Shown here piece after piece: positions 21,635 through 31,518 of a DNA stretch of 64,000 bases (the stretch's first letter is position 1; each line of letters opens with the position of its first letter). The translations under genes and the position numbers were made by a program. The stretch is from the NCBI RefSeq assembly GCF_009793355.1, contig NZ_WTKP01000002.1, positions 310,001 to 374,000 of the forward strand, given 5' to 3'. Source of the stretch: Vreelandella zhuhanensis (GTDB taxonomy: Bacteria; Pseudomonadota; Gammaproteobacteria; Pseudomonadales; Halomonadaceae). Below the pieces are notes generated by a model. That model was not told the DNA's origin. It searched no databases and saw only the letters and a program-made list of their open reading frames with translations.

Positions 21635-21817
21635 GGGATTTCACCTCTGAATGGTTCTATCTGACTGAGAATTTAAAAGCTGAGAGCTTGAAAGCAACAC
21701 TAAGTCCTCCAAAGCAAGACCCCGCAAGACCCCGCCACGCAGAGCTGAGCACTGCCCTGCCGGTACCGAAGCACCGGACTGAATACGTCCCACCACGGCA
21801 TTCACCGCAATTGGGGA

Positions 21818-21843
21818 AAAAAGGGGGCCATTGCCCCCTTTTT
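21818..21843 (-). terminator. hairpin with T run between rpsB and tsf
   Basis: On the minus strand the transcript carries AAAAAGGGGGC, a four-base loop, then GCCCCCTTTTT followed by more T. This is a classic intrinsic terminator form. Because tsf lies directly downstream in the same direction, it probably acts as a partial terminator giving more S2 than EF-Ts mRNA. Confidence 0.75.
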
Positions 21844-21887
21844 CTGGCACGACGCTTAACAGAGCCGCACCGACAAACGCTTGGCCG

Positions 21888-22646
21888 TTATTCCGCCGCT
21901 GCGTCTTTTTCCGGACTTTCAGTGCTTACGGCTTCTTCGCTCACTTCGACGAATTCGTCCGGGCGACCTTCCTTGGCACGTGCGCAGGCATCAGCGATGC
22001 CCTTGACGTAGATCTGGATGGCGCGGATGGAGTCATCGTTACCCGGGATCACGTAGTCAACACCATCGGGGTTGGAGTTGGTATCCACTACCCCAATCAC
22101 CGGGATGCCCAGCTTGTTGGCTTCGTTGATCGCGATGCGCTCGTGGTCGACGTCGATCACGAACAGGGCATCCGGCAAGCCGCCCATGTTCTTGATGCCG
22201 CCTACGGAGCGCTCGAGCTTGTCCTGCTCACGCGTGGCCATCAACACTTCTTTCTTGGTCAACTTCTCGAAAGTACCATCTTCATGCATGGTTTCCAGGT
22301 CGCGCAGGCGCTTGATGGAAACACGGATGGTCTTGTAGTTGGTCAGCATGCCGCCGAGCCAACGATGGTTGACGAAAGGTTGGCCGACGCGGTTGGCTTC
22401 TTCCTTGATGATCTTGCTGGCGCTGCGCTTGGTACCCACGAACAAGATCTTGTTGTTGGTGGCTGCCATCTTCTCGACCACATCAATCGCATCATTGAGC
22501 GCCGGCAAGGTATGCTCAAGGTTGATGATATGGATTTTGTTGCGCGCACCGAAGATGAATTTACTCATCTTCGGGTTCCAGTATTTGGTCTGGTGACCGA
22601 AGTGAGCGCCTGCTTTGAGCAGGTCACGCATATTGACGTGTGCCAT
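21888..22646 (-). CDS. rpsB: 30S ribosomal protein S2
   Basis: Small-subunit protein at the mRNA exit side. The 252 residues show [20 protein letters not shown] at the N-terminus, [46 protein letters not shown] and [13 protein letters not shown]. The C-terminal tail is acidic and Ala/Glu-rich. It heads the rpsB-tsf-pyrH-frr group and diverges from map, the usual gammaproteobacterial layout. A clear AAGGAG precedes the start. Confidence 0.98.
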   Translation of the reverse strand: MAHVNMRDLLKAGAHFGHQTKYWNPKMSKFIFGARNKIHIINLEHTLPALNDAIDVVEKMAATNNKILFVGTKRSASKIIKEEANRVGQPFVNHRWLGGMLTNYKTIRVSIKRLRDLETMHEDGTFEKLTKKEVLMATREQDKLERSVGGIKNMGGLPDALFVIDVDHERIAINEANKLGIPVIGVVDTNSNPDGVDYVIPGNDDSIRAIQIYVKGIADACARAKEGRPDEFVEVSEEAVSTESPEKDAAAE

Positions 22647-22953
22647 GGATGACTCCTTAGACTTTACGGGTTAGGCCTCCACGCACCCCATGGATCCGAC
22701 CACGCGACCAATTCAGCCGCAGCGGCACCCGGGACCATGTGTCGGTGCATGTGTGTTTTCAAGGCGTTACTATCATTTACTACCGTGATTAACGCTTTCA
22801 GCATCGCAACGGCGGCCAGGCTTGCTCAGCAGGCATGGTGCAGGATGACGATTGCAGGAAAGCGCGCGGCTTTATACCATAGATCCTTGCCAAGATGAAG
22901 CCGCCTGCTGTTTACGGCGTGTTCCCCAAAGCGACTTCCCACATCGAGACGCC
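22647..22953. promoter_or_regulatory. divergent rpsB/map intergenic region
   Basis: 307 bases without a gene separate the two divergent starts. The rpsB side is an untranslated leader of roughly 100 bases or more, rich in GC and short inverted segments. In E. coli the rpsB leader mediates autoregulation by S2, but I could not match its structure by eye. AT-rich blocks with TAGTAA near 22768-22782 are the best place for rpsB -10 elements. No convincing -35 was found. Confidence 0.4.
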
Positions 22954-23745
22954 ATGAACGTTCCCATCAAGACGCCTTCAGAAATCGAGAAAATGCGCGA
23001 AGCCGGTCGCCAGGCAGCCAGCGTACTGGAAATGATCACTCCTCATGTCGAGGCCGGGGTAAGCACCGGCAGACTCGACCAGCTGTGTTACGACTATATC
23101 GTCAATGAGCTCGGCTCGACGCCCGCACCGCTCAATTACCATGGTTTTCCCAAGTCGATCTGCACCTCGATCAACCACGTGGTCTGCCATGGCATTCCCG
23201 ATGACGCCAAGAAGCTCAAGAAAGGCGATGTCATGAACATCGACATCACCGTGAAGACCGCCGACGGCTACCATGGCGATTCGAGCATGATGTTCATCGT
23301 CGGAGAAAACATTCAGGGTGAGCGCCTGTGTCGCATTACCCAGGAGTGTCTTTACAAGAGCATCGCCTTGATCAAGCCGGGCGTGCGCCTCTCCGAACTG
23401 GCCCGCGTCATCCAGGCCCATGCCGAAGCCAACGGCTATTCGGTGGTGCGTGACTTCTGCGGCCATGGCATCGGCGCCGACTTTCACGAAGAACCCCAGT
23501 TTCTCCACTATGACGGCTATGCCCCGGAAGCCGACATTGCCCTTGCTGCCGGCATGTGTTTTACCATCGAGCCGATGATCAACGTCGGCGAGTATAAAAC
23601 CAAGGTATTGCGTGATGGTTGGACCGCCGTGACCAAGGATCGCAGCCTGTCCGCTCAATGGGAGCACACCCTGCTGGTCACCGAAACCGGGGTGGAAGTG
23701 CTCACCGCGCGAGGCGAGGAAGACCTCGGCTTTCTCGACCGCTAA
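22954..23745 (+). CDS. map: methionine aminopeptidase, type I
   Basis: Removes the initiator methionine from nascent proteins; dinuclear metal enzyme. The 263 residues have the pita-bread fold: HGFPKSICTSINHVVCHGIP near residue 66, metal-ligand Asp residues in DITVKTADGYHGDSS near 97-108, GHGIGADFHEEPQ near 171 with a ligand His, FTIEPMI and the final Glu in WEHTLLVTETG. The frame opens further upstream at TTG 22852, but ATG 22954 gives the family N-terminus. Its TAA overlaps the glnD ATG as TAATG. Confidence 0.97.
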   Translation: MNVPIKTPSEIEKMREAGRQAASVLEMITPHVEAGVSTGRLDQLCYDYIVNELGSTPAPLNYHGFPKSICTSINHVVCHGIPDDAKKLKKGDVMNIDITVKTADGYHGDSSMMFIVGENIQGERLCRITQECLYKSIALIKPGVRLSELARVIQAHAEANGYSVVRDFCGHGIGADFHEEPQFLHYDGYAPEADIALAAGMCFTIEPMINVGEYKTKVLRDGWTAVTKDRSLSAQWEHTLLVTETGVEVLTARGEEDLGFLDR

Positions 23746-26420
23746 TGCTACTTCATCATTACCATTTCATCCCCGATACCTCGCTGTTCGATGTCCAGCG
23801 CTTTCACAATGAACTCGCCGGCAGCCGCTCGCCCATCGCGCCGTTCAAGGCAGCGTTGCGACAGATTCAGGCGCGCCTGGATGAGCGCTTTCACGCCGGC
23901 GCCGACATTCGGGATCTCGTCCATGGACGCGCCTGGTGCCTTGACCGCCTGCTGGCACTCGCCTGGGAACAACATAGTTGGCCGGATAACGGCATCGCTC
24001 TGCTCGCAGTGGGAGGCTACGGACGTGGCGAACTGCACCCCCACTCGGATGTGGATCTCTTGTTTTTGCTGGAGTTTGACGACGATAGGGCCTACCGCGA
24101 ACCCCTGACTGCCTTTATCACCTTTCTATGGGATATCGGCCTGGAAATCGGCCACAGCGTCCGCTCGCTCACCGATTGCGAACGCGAGGCCGAAGCCGAT
24201 GTGACGGTGATCACCAACCTGCTCGAATCGCGCCTGATAACCGGCCCCGAGCGGCTGCGTAACGCCATGCGCGAACGCTTGAGCAGCGAGCACCTCTGGC
24301 CGGCGGATCGTTTCTTTGAAGCCAAATGGCAGGAGCAGATTGCACGACATCACCGCTACAATAACTCCGAATACCACTTGGAACCCAACATCAAGAGTTC
24401 GCCCGGCGGGCTACGCGACATCCAGATGATCGGCTGGGTGGCCAAGCGTCATTTCGGTACCGAACGCTATGAAGACATTGTCGCCAACGGCTTCATGAAC
24501 GATGCCGAACTGCGTATTCTGAGCCAGGGGCAGGCCTTTCTGTGGCAGGTGCGCTATGCCCTGCACATGCTCACCGACCGCGCGGAAGACCGCCTGCTGT
24601 TCGACCACCAGCGCACCATTGCGCAGCTGTTCGGCTTTCGCGACACGCCCGAGCGCCTGGCCGTCGAACAGTTCATGAAGCGCTATTATCGTCATGTCAC
24701 GGCATTGGCCGGACTCAACGATATGCTATTGCAGCACTTCGATGAGGTGATATTGCGTGGTACCCAGGCGCTGTCCACGGTCAAGCTCAACGCTCGCTTT
24801 GAAACCAAGGGGGGCTACATTCAGGCGCGCAGGCGCAGCCTGTTTCGTGATCACCCCGAGGCCATGCTGGAGCTGTTTTTGCTGATGGCCAAGCACCCCG
24901 AAATCGAGGGCGTGCGTGCCGATACCATTCGCTTGATCCGCGACCACCGCCATCAGATCGATGACCACTATCGCGATGAACCCCGCCATCAACGCCTGTT
25001 CATGGCGCTGTTACGTTCGGGAGGCAACGTTCCGCGGCAACTGCGTCGCATGAACCGTTACGGCATTCTCGGCAAGTACCTGCCGGAGTTCGGCCGCGCG
25101 GTGGGGCTAATGCAACACGACCTGTTTCACATCTATACCGTGGATGCCCACACCCTGCGCCTGTTGAAATTCATTCAGGGCTTTCGTAACCTCGAGGCGC
25201 GTGAAGAGTTTCCGGTCGCCGTTGCATTGATTCCGCAGCTTCCCCGGCTGGAGCTTCTGTGGATCGCCGGGCTGTTTCACGATATCGGCAAGGGACGCGG
25301 CGGCGACCACTCCTTGATCGGCGCGGTTGACGTCGAGCACTTTTGTATCCGCCACCATGTTCCCCAACACGACACCCGCCTGGTGCGCTGGCTGGTGGAA
25401 TACCATCTGCTGATGTCGATGACCGCTCAGAAACGCGACATTACCGACCCGGACGTGATACGTGACTTTGCACGAATCGTGCGCAACGAAATGCGGCTGG
25501 ACTATCTGTACGTACTCACCGTGGCTGATATCAATGCCACCAACCCCACGCTGTGGAACGGTTGGCGGGCCTCGTTATTGCGTCAGCTGTATACCGAAAC
25601 CAAGCGTGCCTTGCGCCGCGGCCTCAACAACCCGCCCGATCGCGATGACTGGGTGCGTGAAACGCGCAATGAAGCCCGTTCACTGCTGATCAGCATCGGC
25701 GTCGACAGCACGCATATCGATCACCTCTGGGATTCATTGGGCGAAGATTACTTTCTTCAGTACGCCCCCAGTGAAATCGTTTGGCAAACGCAGGGCATTC
25801 TTGCCCATGGCGACTCCCAACTACCCTTGATATTGATCAGCGCACCGACCGATGACATGGCCGAAGGTGGTACCAAGGTGTTTATTTACACGCGTTCGGT
25901 GGAAGATCTTTTTGCCGCGACCGCTGCCGCCATGGAACAGCTGGGTCTGTCGATCCATGACGCCCGAATCGCCACGTCACGCAACGACTGGACGCTCAAT
26001 ACCTTCATTGTGCTGGATCACCAGGGACAGGCGATACGCGACCCCGAACGCATCGAGGAAATGCGTAGCCATCTGGTGGAGGAACTCGACGACCCGGAGG
26101 ATTATCCCCAGATCGTCACTCGTCATACACCGCGCCAGCTCAAGCATTTCAAGGTGCCCACGGAAGTACTGATCGAGCAGGACCCGGCCAACGACCGTAC
26201 CCTGCTGGAGCTTACCGCCCCTGACCGCCCGGGGTTGCTGGCGCGGGTGGGGCAGATTTTCATGGAGCAGGACATCGCCCTTTCCGCCGCCAAGATCGCC
26301 ACTCTGGGGGAACGAGTGGAAGACGTTTTCTTCATTACCACTAAGGCTGGAAGCCCCCTTCTCGACCTTGAGCGCCAGGAGAAACTACGCGCTCGCCTGA
26401 TCGACGTGTTAGACGTGTAA
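23745..26420 (+). CDS. glnD: bifunctional uridylyltransferase/uridylyl-removing enzyme GlnD
   Basis: Cytoplasmic nitrogen sensor: uridylylates PII proteins when glutamine is low and removes UMP when it is high. The 891 residues contain a nucleotidyltransferase domain with GGYGRGELHPHSDVDLLFLL (catalytic Asp pair, about residues 90-110), a PII-uridylyl helical region and an HD domain (GLFHDIGKGRGGDHS near 508). Two C-terminal ACT domains follow (ELTAPDRPGLLARVGQIF in the second). The start overlaps the map stop, implying coupling. The map-glnD-dapC-dapD order is common in relatives. Confidence 0.97.
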   Translation: MLLHHYHFIPDTSLFDVQRFHNELAGSRSPIAPFKAALRQIQARLDERFHAGADIRDLVHGRAWCLDRLLALAWEQHSWPDNGIALLAVGGYGRGELHPHSDVDLLFLLEFDDDRAYREPLTAFITFLWDIGLEIGHSVRSLTDCEREAEADVTVITNLLESRLITGPERLRNAMRERLSSEHLWPADRFFEAKWQEQIARHHRYNNSEYHLEPNIKSSPGGLRDIQMIGWVAKRHFGTERYEDIVANGFMNDAELRILSQGQAFLWQVRYALHMLTDRAEDRLLFDHQRTIAQLFGFRDTPERLAVEQFMKRYYRHVTALAGLNDMLLQHFDEVILRGTQALSTVKLNARFETKGGYIQARRRSLFRDHPEAMLELFLLMAKHPEIEGVRADTIRLIRDHRHQIDDHYRDEPRHQRLFMALLRSGGNVPRQLRRMNRYGILGKYLPEFGRAVGLMQHDLFHIYTVDAHTLRLLKFIQGFRNLEAREEFPVAVALIPQLPRLELLWIAGLFHDIGKGRGGDHSLIGAVDVEHFCIRHHVPQHDTRLVRWLVEYHLLMSMTAQKRDITDPDVIRDFARIVRNEMRLDYLYVLTVADINATNPTLWNGWRASLLRQLYTETKRALRRGLNNPPDRDDWVRETRNEARSLLISIGVDSTHIDHLWDSLGEDYFLQYAPSEIVWQTQGILAHGDSQLPLILISAPTDDMAEGGTKVFIYTRSVEDLFAATAAAMEQLGLSIHDARIATSRNDWTLNTFIVLDHQGQAIRDPERIEEMRSHLVEELDDPEDYPQIVTRHTPRQLKHFKVPTEVLIEQDPANDRTLLELTAPDRPGLLARVGQIFMEQDIALSAAKIATLGERVEDVFFITTKAGSPLLDLERQEKLRARLIDVLDV

Positions 26421-26442
26421 AGGGCACCCACCCCGGTTAGGT

Positions 26443-26471
26443 TTGAGACCGACCCGGGGCTTGCCTATAAT
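26443..26471 (+). promoter_or_regulatory. sigma-70 promoter ahead of dapC
   Basis: TTGAGA at 26443-26448 and a perfect TATAAT at 26466-26471 with a 17-base spacer lie in the 95-base gap after glnD. This is one of the clearest consensus promoters in the window. It should drive the dapC, ArsC-like and dapDE group separately from map-glnD. Confidence 0.75.
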
Positions 26472-26515
26472 CGACGGTCTGTTCGCCACCTATTACTCAA
26501 CAGCCGGTAAGCCCC

Positions 26516-27715
26516 ATGAACCCAGATCTCGACGCCTTGCATCCGTATCCGTTTGAAAAGTTGGCGGCGCTGAAGGCAGGCTTGAGCCCGCCGCCGGGAC
26601 TGCCGCACATTCCCCTGACCATCGGCGAGCCTCAGCATGCCCCTTTCAGCGGGGCGCTTCAGACACTCGTCGCCTATCAGCACGAAATGGGCCGCTACCC
26701 GGCCACCGCTGGGCTGCCCGAGCTGCGCCAAGCGATTGCCGACTGGACTGTGCGTCGCTTTGCGCTGGCCGGCCTGGACAGCGAACGCCAGGTGCTGCCG
26801 GTCAATGGCACCCGGGAGGGAATCTTTGCCTTCATCCAGGCGGCACTCGACCGCACCCGACCGGCAAAGGTGGCCATGCCCAATCCCTTCTATCAGATAT
26901 ATGAAGGCGCCACTCTGCTTGCCGGCGGCGAGCCGCTATACCTCGACTGCACCGAACGCAACCACTTTCGCCCGGACTTCAGCGCAATTTCCGCGGATAC
27001 CTGGCGCGAGGTACAGATGGTATTTCTCTGTTCGCCGGGCAACCCCACCGGGGCGGTCACACCGCTGGAAGATTTCAAGAAACTGATCGAGCTTGCCGAC
27101 GAGTACAACTTCATCATCGCCTCGGACGAGTGCTATTCGGAGCTTTACCTGGATGAAGCGGCGCCACCCCCCGGCCTGCTCCAGGCCTGTGCCGAGCTTG
27201 GTCGCCACGAATACCAGCGCTGCCTGGTGTTTCATTCTCTGTCCAAGCGCTCCAACCTGCCGGGGCTGCGCTCCGGGTTCGTTGCGGGGGATGCCGCTCT
27301 CATTACGCCATTCAAGCGTTACCGCACCTACCATGGTTGCGCCATGTCGCTGCCCTTGCAGCGTGCCTCCATCAGCGCCTGGCAGGACGAAATTCATGTG
27401 CGCGCCAACCGTGACGCTTATCGGGAAAAGTTTGCTGCCGTCACTAGCATCCTTTCGCCAGTACTGGATTTCCCCACTCCCGTGGCGGGTTTCTATCTCT
27501 GGCCCGCGGTACCCGACGGTGACGACGAAGCCTTCACTCGGCGCCTATTCGAGCGGGCCCATGTCAGCGTACTGCCGGGGTCTTACATGGGCCGGGCTGG
27601 CGTGACAGGCATCAATCCCGGCGAGGGGCGCCTGCGACTGGCACTGGTGGCCGAACTGGAACCGACGGTACAGGCCGCCCAACGTATTCGTGATCTGCTG
27701 GAAGGAAAGCTTTAA
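26516..27715 (+). CDS. dapC: succinyldiaminopimelate transaminase
   Basis: Class I/II PLP aminotransferase converting N-succinyl-2-amino-6-oxopimelate to N-succinyl-LL-2,6-diaminopimelate in the lysine/peptidoglycan pathway. The 399 residues start MNPDLDALHPYPFEKLAALK, typical of the DapC class. They show the SPGNPTGAV loop near 170 and the PLP-lysine segment HSLSKRSNLPGLRSGFVAG near 240. Placement directly before dapD and dapE supports this over a general aspartate aminotransferase role. Confidence 0.92.
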   Translation: MNPDLDALHPYPFEKLAALKAGLSPPPGLPHIPLTIGEPQHAPFSGALQTLVAYQHEMGRYPATAGLPELRQAIADWTVRRFALAGLDSERQVLPVNGTREGIFAFIQAALDRTRPAKVAMPNPFYQIYEGATLLAGGEPLYLDCTERNHFRPDFSAISADTWREVQMVFLCSPGNPTGAVTPLEDFKKLIELADEYNFIIASDECYSELYLDEAAPPPGLLQACAELGRHEYQRCLVFHSLSKRSNLPGLRSGFVAGDAALITPFKRYRTYHGCAMSLPLQRASISAWQDEIHVRANRDAYREKFAAVTSILSPVLDFPTPVAGFYLWPAVPDGDDEAFTRRLFERAHVSVLPGSYMGRAGVTGINPGEGRLRLALVAELEPTVQAAQRIRDLLEGKL

Positions 27716-28060
27716 ATGCTGACGCTCTACATGATCAAGAACTGTGACACCTGCCGCAAAGCGCTCAAGGCACTGGATAGCCGAGGCATCCCGTTCAACA
27801 CCCATGATCTGCGTGAAGATGGCCTTTCCGCGGCGTTACTCGAACATATCCTGCACCGTGTGCCCCTGGTGAATGTGCTCAACAAACGCAGCAAGACTTG
27901 GCGCGACCTGCCTCAGGCGGACAAGGACAGACTTGACTCCAACGCCGCCCGCCAACTGATCATGCGATACCCCACGCTGCTCAAGCGCCCTTTGCTGGAA
28001 AACGCTGACGAAATTCGCGTGGGGTATCGCGAGGGTGACTATGACGATCTAAAGGGCTGA
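27716..28060 (+). CDS. ArsC/Spx-family thioredoxin-fold protein (YffB-like)
   Basis: Small cytoplasmic protein of 114 residues with the arsenate-reductase-like thioredoxin fold. It has an N-terminal CxxC in IKNCDTCRKALKAL near residue 8, HDLREDGL near 30, and NKRSKTWRDLP and LIMRYPTLLKRPLLE toward the end. It begins one base after the dapC stop with AGGAAAG upstream, so it is co-translated with dapC. The E. coli homologue YffB is likewise next to dapE. The YffB class is not known to reduce arsenate; a glutathione-dependent thiol role has been suggested for relatives. Physiological role unknown. Confidence 0.85.
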   Translation: MLTLYMIKNCDTCRKALKALDSRGIPFNTHDLREDGLSAALLEHILHRVPLVNVLNKRSKTWRDLPQADKDRLDSNAARQLIMRYPTLLKRPLLENADEIRVGYREGDYDDLKG

Positions 28061-28197
28061 ATATCGGTTTTCATCCCTCGGGATAGTCACGTTATTCACG
28101 ATACCTTTTTCTTCACTGACCATTTTTTTCACTACCCATTGCGAGTTTGAAGCCAACCTTTAGGCTCCGACCACATCTTGAACAAGGACATCACCTC

Positions 28198-29223
28198 ATG
28201 CTGAGCTTTGCGCTTGGAATCGGCACCCAGAACACTCAGGGCGACTGGCTGGAAATTTACTACCCCACTCCCTTGCTCAACCCCGACGCCAGCCTGGTCG
28301 CTGCGGCCAGGCAGGTGCTCGACGCGCCGGAAGGCAATGCTTCCGTGAGCTTCTTGCCGGAACATTGCACCGCCCTGGCAAAGGCGCTGGAAGCCGCCGG
28401 CCACAGTATACAGGCCGAACTTGCCGAAGCCCTGGCACATAGCCAGCGCCCCTTGGTGGCCATGTTCCTCGATACCGACTTGCCGCCGCAGAGTGCGCCG
28501 GAGGTCTACCTCAAGCTGCACCTGCTCTCGCATCGTCTGGTCAAGCCTCACGATCTTGACCTGACCGGCATGTTCGGCTTGCTGCGCAACATCGCCTGGT
28601 CCAACGAAGGCCCCATCGACATCGAAGAGCTTCCCATGCGTCGCCTCAAGGCGCGTCTCGCCGGGCGTTCGCTTTCGGTGGACTGCGTCGACAAGTTCCC
28701 CAAGATGACCGACTACGTGGTACCCACCGGCATCCGTATCGGCGATACCAGCCGGGTACGCCTGGGCGCTTACCTAGGCGAAGGCACCACGGTGATGCAC
28801 GAAGGGTTCGTCAACTTCAATGCCGGTGCTGAAGGACCGGGCATGATCGAAGGCCGCATTTCGGCAGGCGTCATGGTGGGTAAAGGCTCGGATCTGGGCG
28901 GCGGCTGCTCCACCATGGGCACGCTTTCCGGCGGCGGCAATATGATTATTTCCGTAGGGGAAGGCTGCTTGATCGGCGCCAACGCCGGCATCGGGATTCC
29001 GTTGGGCGATCGCTGCACCGTGGAAGCCGGGCTTTACATTACCGCCGGCGCCAAGGTCACGCTGCTCGACGACCAGGGCCAAGAGGTCGAGACCGTTGCC
29101 GCACGCACTCTAGCCGGACAACCGGACCTGCTGCTGCGTCGCAACTCCCAGAATGGCCGCATCGAATGCTTGACCAACAAAAGTGCCGTGGCGCTCAACG
29201 AGGCACTGCATGCCCATAACTGA
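28198..29223 (+). CDS. dapD: 2,3,4,5-tetrahydropyridine-2,6-dicarboxylate N-succinyltransferase
   Basis: Succinylates tetrahydrodipicolinate in the diaminopimelate/lysine pathway. The 341 residues are the longer DapD type seen in Pseudomonas and relatives rather than the shorter E. coli type. An alpha/beta N-terminal domain precedes a left-handed beta-helix from about residue 175 ([20 protein letters not shown], then [18 protein letters not shown]). The frame opens upstream at 28147, but ATG 28198 has AAGGA ahead and the family N-terminus [12 protein letters not shown]. Its stop overlaps the dapE start by 14 bases. Confidence 0.95.
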   Translation: MLSFALGIGTQNTQGDWLEIYYPTPLLNPDASLVAAARQVLDAPEGNASVSFLPEHCTALAKALEAAGHSIQAELAEALAHSQRPLVAMFLDTDLPPQSAPEVYLKLHLLSHRLVKPHDLDLTGMFGLLRNIAWSNEGPIDIEELPMRRLKARLAGRSLSVDCVDKFPKMTDYVVPTGIRIGDTSRVRLGAYLGEGTTVMHEGFVNFNAGAEGPGMIEGRISAGVMVGKGSDLGGGCSTMGTLSGGGNMIISVGEGCLIGANAGIGIPLGDRCTVEAGLYITAGAKVTLLDDQGQEVETVAARTLAGQPDLLLRRNSQNGRIECLTNKSAVALNEALHAHN

Positions 29224-30385
29224 GCCTCAAGGCCTATCACCGACGCTGGCGCTGGCGTTCGACCTGATGCGCCGACCTTCGGTAACCCCCGATGACGAAG
29301 GCTGCCAGGCGCTGATGATCGAACGCCTGGAGCGGATCGGCTTTCACGTGGAACATCTACCGTTTGGTGACGTGGATAACTTCTGGGCGGTACGCGGCCA
29401 TCACGGCCCGGTTCTGGCCTTTGCCGGGCATACCGATGTGGTGCCCAGCGGGCCGCACACCAATTGGGAATTTCCCCCTTTCATTCCCTGCATCGACGAC
29501 CAGGGCATGCTCTGCGGACGCGGCGCGGCGGACATGAAAGGCAGCCTGGCCGCCATGCTCACCGCCGTGGAACGCTTTGTTGCCGAACACCCGGATCATG
29601 ACGGCCGGATTGCCTTCCTGATCACCTCGGATGAAGAAGGCCCGGCGATGGATGGTACCCGGGCGGTGGTCGAGCACCTGCGCGAAGCCCACGAACGCCT
29701 GGATTACTGCATCGTGGGGGAACCTTCCTCCACGGCAGTGCTGGGGGATGTGATCAAGAACGGTCGACGCGGCTCCTTAGGCGGCGTTCTCCACTTGACC
29801 GGGGTGCAGGGTCATGTGGCCTATCCGCATCTGGCACGCAACCCCATTCATCAGGCCATGCCGGCACTCGACGCCCTAGTCACCGAGCACTGGGACGCGG
29901 GCAATGATTTCTTCCCCGCCACCAGCTTCCAGATCTCCAATTTCCGTTCGGGCACCGGTGCCACCAATGTAATTCCCGGTGAAGTGGAGGTTGTGTTCAA
30001 CTTACGTTTTTCCACGGAAGTGACCCATACCCAACTGCGTGAACGCACCGAGGCGATTCTGGATCGTTTCGGGCTCAGCTATCACATCGACTGGACACTC
30101 AATGGCGAGCCCTTCCTGACCGCCGAGGGCGAGTTGGTGGATGCCGTTCTCGGCGGAGTGAAAGAAGCCCTCGGCCGACGACCAGTCCTTTCCACCAGTG
30201 GTGGCACCTCCGATGGCCGTTTCATTGCCACTCTGGGCGCCCAGGTGGTGGAAGTCGGCCCTCTCAACGCTACCATCCACAAGGTCAACGAACGCGTTCT
30301 CGCGAGCGACCTGGATGACTTGAGCCGGGTATACGAAGCGACCCTGCGCCATCTATTTATTCCATCAGCCAGCGTGACGCCATGA
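29210..30385 (+). CDS. dapE: succinyl-diaminopimelate desuccinylase
   Basis: Zinc M20 hydrolase releasing LL-diaminopimelate and succinate. The 391 residues show [13 protein letters not shown] (first metal His and Asp) near residue 70, [15 protein letters not shown] (bridging Asp) near 103 and [13 protein letters not shown] (catalytic Glu) near 139. The inserted dimerisation domain follows, then [12 protein letters not shown]. The ATG lies inside the end of dapD. The next gene starts on the dapE stop (ATGATG), so four genes appear coupled. Confidence 0.96.
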   Translation: MPITEPQGLSPTLALAFDLMRRPSVTPDDEGCQALMIERLERIGFHVEHLPFGDVDNFWAVRGHHGPVLAFAGHTDVVPSGPHTNWEFPPFIPCIDDQGMLCGRGAADMKGSLAAMLTAVERFVAEHPDHDGRIAFLITSDEEGPAMDGTRAVVEHLREAHERLDYCIVGEPSSTAVLGDVIKNGRRGSLGGVLHLTGVQGHVAYPHLARNPIHQAMPALDALVTEHWDAGNDFFPATSFQISNFRSGTGATNVIPGEVEVVFNLRFSTEVTHTQLRERTEAILDRFGLSYHIDWTLNGEPFLTAEGELVDAVLGGVKEALGRRPVLSTSGGTSDGRFIATLGAQVVEVGPLNATIHKVNERVLASDLDDLSRVYEATLRHLFIPSASVTP

Positions 30386-30771
30386 TGCAACGTTATCCGG
30401 ATATCGAGATCTACCTCGCCCAAGCATCATTGCCGGCGCTGAATTGCTGGCTGGAGCAGACAATGGATGCCCCACCACTGAGCCCTGCAGGCAGAGGCCA
30501 GTGGAAGACTCAAGGTACCTACCAAGGCCAGCGCATTCCCGTCTTGCTGGTGGAAAAAGCCGCCGAAGGCTTTGCCAGCCTGTGGTTCGATAGCGGCGAG
30601 ACGCCCTGGATCACCGACCAGGACTGCGCCCAGCAGGCCGCCGAGCAACTGGCGGTGGAAGTGCGCTGCTCGTTAGGCGGCTGGCACCCGGGTGACGATC
30701 CGGATCGTTTCTGGCAGGTACTGCCTGACGGCCGGGAAGGGCCCATCGAATGGCCCGACTCAGGCCGCTAA
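30382..30771 (+). CDS. conserved hypothetical protein coupled to dapE
   Basis: I do not recognise a named family. The 129-residue product has no signal peptide or membrane segment, is rich in Trp and Gln, and includes [18 protein letters not shown] and a C-terminal [15 protein letters not shown]. Its ATG overlaps the dapE stop by four bases and a strong terminator lies ten bases after its stop, so it is the last gene of the dap transcript. The tight coupling suggests a link to diaminopimelate synthesis or simply shared expression; the sequence does not decide. Confidence 0.8.
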   Translation: MMQRYPDIEIYLAQASLPALNCWLEQTMDAPPLSPAGRGQWKTQGTYQGQRIPVLLVEKAAEGFASLWFDSGETPWITDQDCAQQAAEQLAVEVRCSLGGWHPGDDPDRFWQVLPDGREGPIEWPDSGR

Positions 30772-30780
30772 GCCAAAAAC

Positions 30781-30807
30781 AAACGGCCCCGCTTAGCGGG
30801 GCCGTTT
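30781..30807. terminator. bidirectional intrinsic terminator
   Basis: A perfect 12-bp inverted repeat, AAACGGCCCCGC and GCGGGGCCGTTT around a TTA loop, lies between the converging dap transcript and the cold-shock-domain gene. A-rich sequence on the left and TTT on the right make it usable from both sides. Confidence 0.85.
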
Positions 30808-30845
30808 GCAACTGCTTCGATCAAGATGACACTGCCAGCAAAAAT

Positions 30846-31406
30846 TCACTCGATAATACTGACATCGTCCGCTTGAAGGCCGCGTTCATTATGAATCACC
30901 TGATAACGCACAATCTGACCTTCGGTCAGCATCCGGTTTCCGCGTCCACGAATCGCACGGAAGTGCACAAACACATCATCGCCGTTATCCCGCGTGATGA
31001 AACCGTAGCCCTTGTTGGTATTGAACCATTTGACCTCTCCTTCTTCTCGGCCATCGTTGTAATCGATGATATCGACTTCATCATCGTCCTCTTCATCAGC
31101 CAGTGTTTCTTGCCTCTGCTGGGCAGGTTCGGGCGCCTCTGCTTGCCCGACTCTTCTTTGGGTGGGCAAGGCCGCAGGCAACGGCGCCAAGGCGGCAGCA
31201 GCTAAAGTACCCACAAGTAAAATAACGAAGCTACCCAAAGCCATGGCAAAATAGATACTCGCCACACCACTGACCAGAAACTCGGCAAACACTTGTTTGG
31301 TAAGCAACGGGTCGGCCAAGTGGGCAAATCCGGCAAGCAGTAGCGGTGCCGGAGCGGCGAGAAGCAGGCTGATTAATATGCAGCGAAACACAACTTTTAG
31401 ATTCAT
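30846..31406 (-). CDS. membrane-anchored cold-shock-domain protein
   Basis: The 186-residue product joins an N-terminal membrane region to a C-terminal cold-shock domain. Hydrophobic stretches span about residues 7-26 and 41-75. An acidic linker (including ADEEDDDEVDIID) leads to a full cold-shock domain from about 123, with RNP1 as KGYGFITRD and RNP2 as DVFVHFRAI, ending GLQADDVSIIE. By family knowledge the domain binds single-stranded RNA or DNA; here it would be held on the inner face of the cytoplasmic membrane (inference). ATG 31406 is chosen because the extension to 31445 uses TTG; its own Shine-Dalgarno (AGAGAG) is distant. It is divergent from slyX across an AT-rich gap. Confidence 0.85.
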   Translation of the reverse strand: MNLKVVFRCILISLLLAAPAPLLLAGFAHLADPLLTKQVFAEFLVSGVASIYFAMALGSFVILLVGTLAAAALAPLPAALPTQRRVGQAEAPEPAQQRQETLADEEDDDEVDIIDYNDGREEGEVKWFNTNKGYGFITRDNGDDVFVHFRAIRGRGNRMLTEGQIVRYQVIHNERGLQADDVSIIE

Positions 31407-31518
31407 GATTAATAAAAGCTCTCTTGTTGTAGCAATAACAGACAAAGGACAATACCCAGTCTATCAGGCCCACGCCCAACAGAACCGGGCATAATATACA
31501 CAAGGTTGCGATGTTATC

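Noticed and set aside
27716-28060. ArsC-like gene as arsenate resistance
   Set aside because: No arsB/arsR neighbours; it is coupled to dapC and resembles the YffB/Spx branch, which is not known to reduce arsenate.
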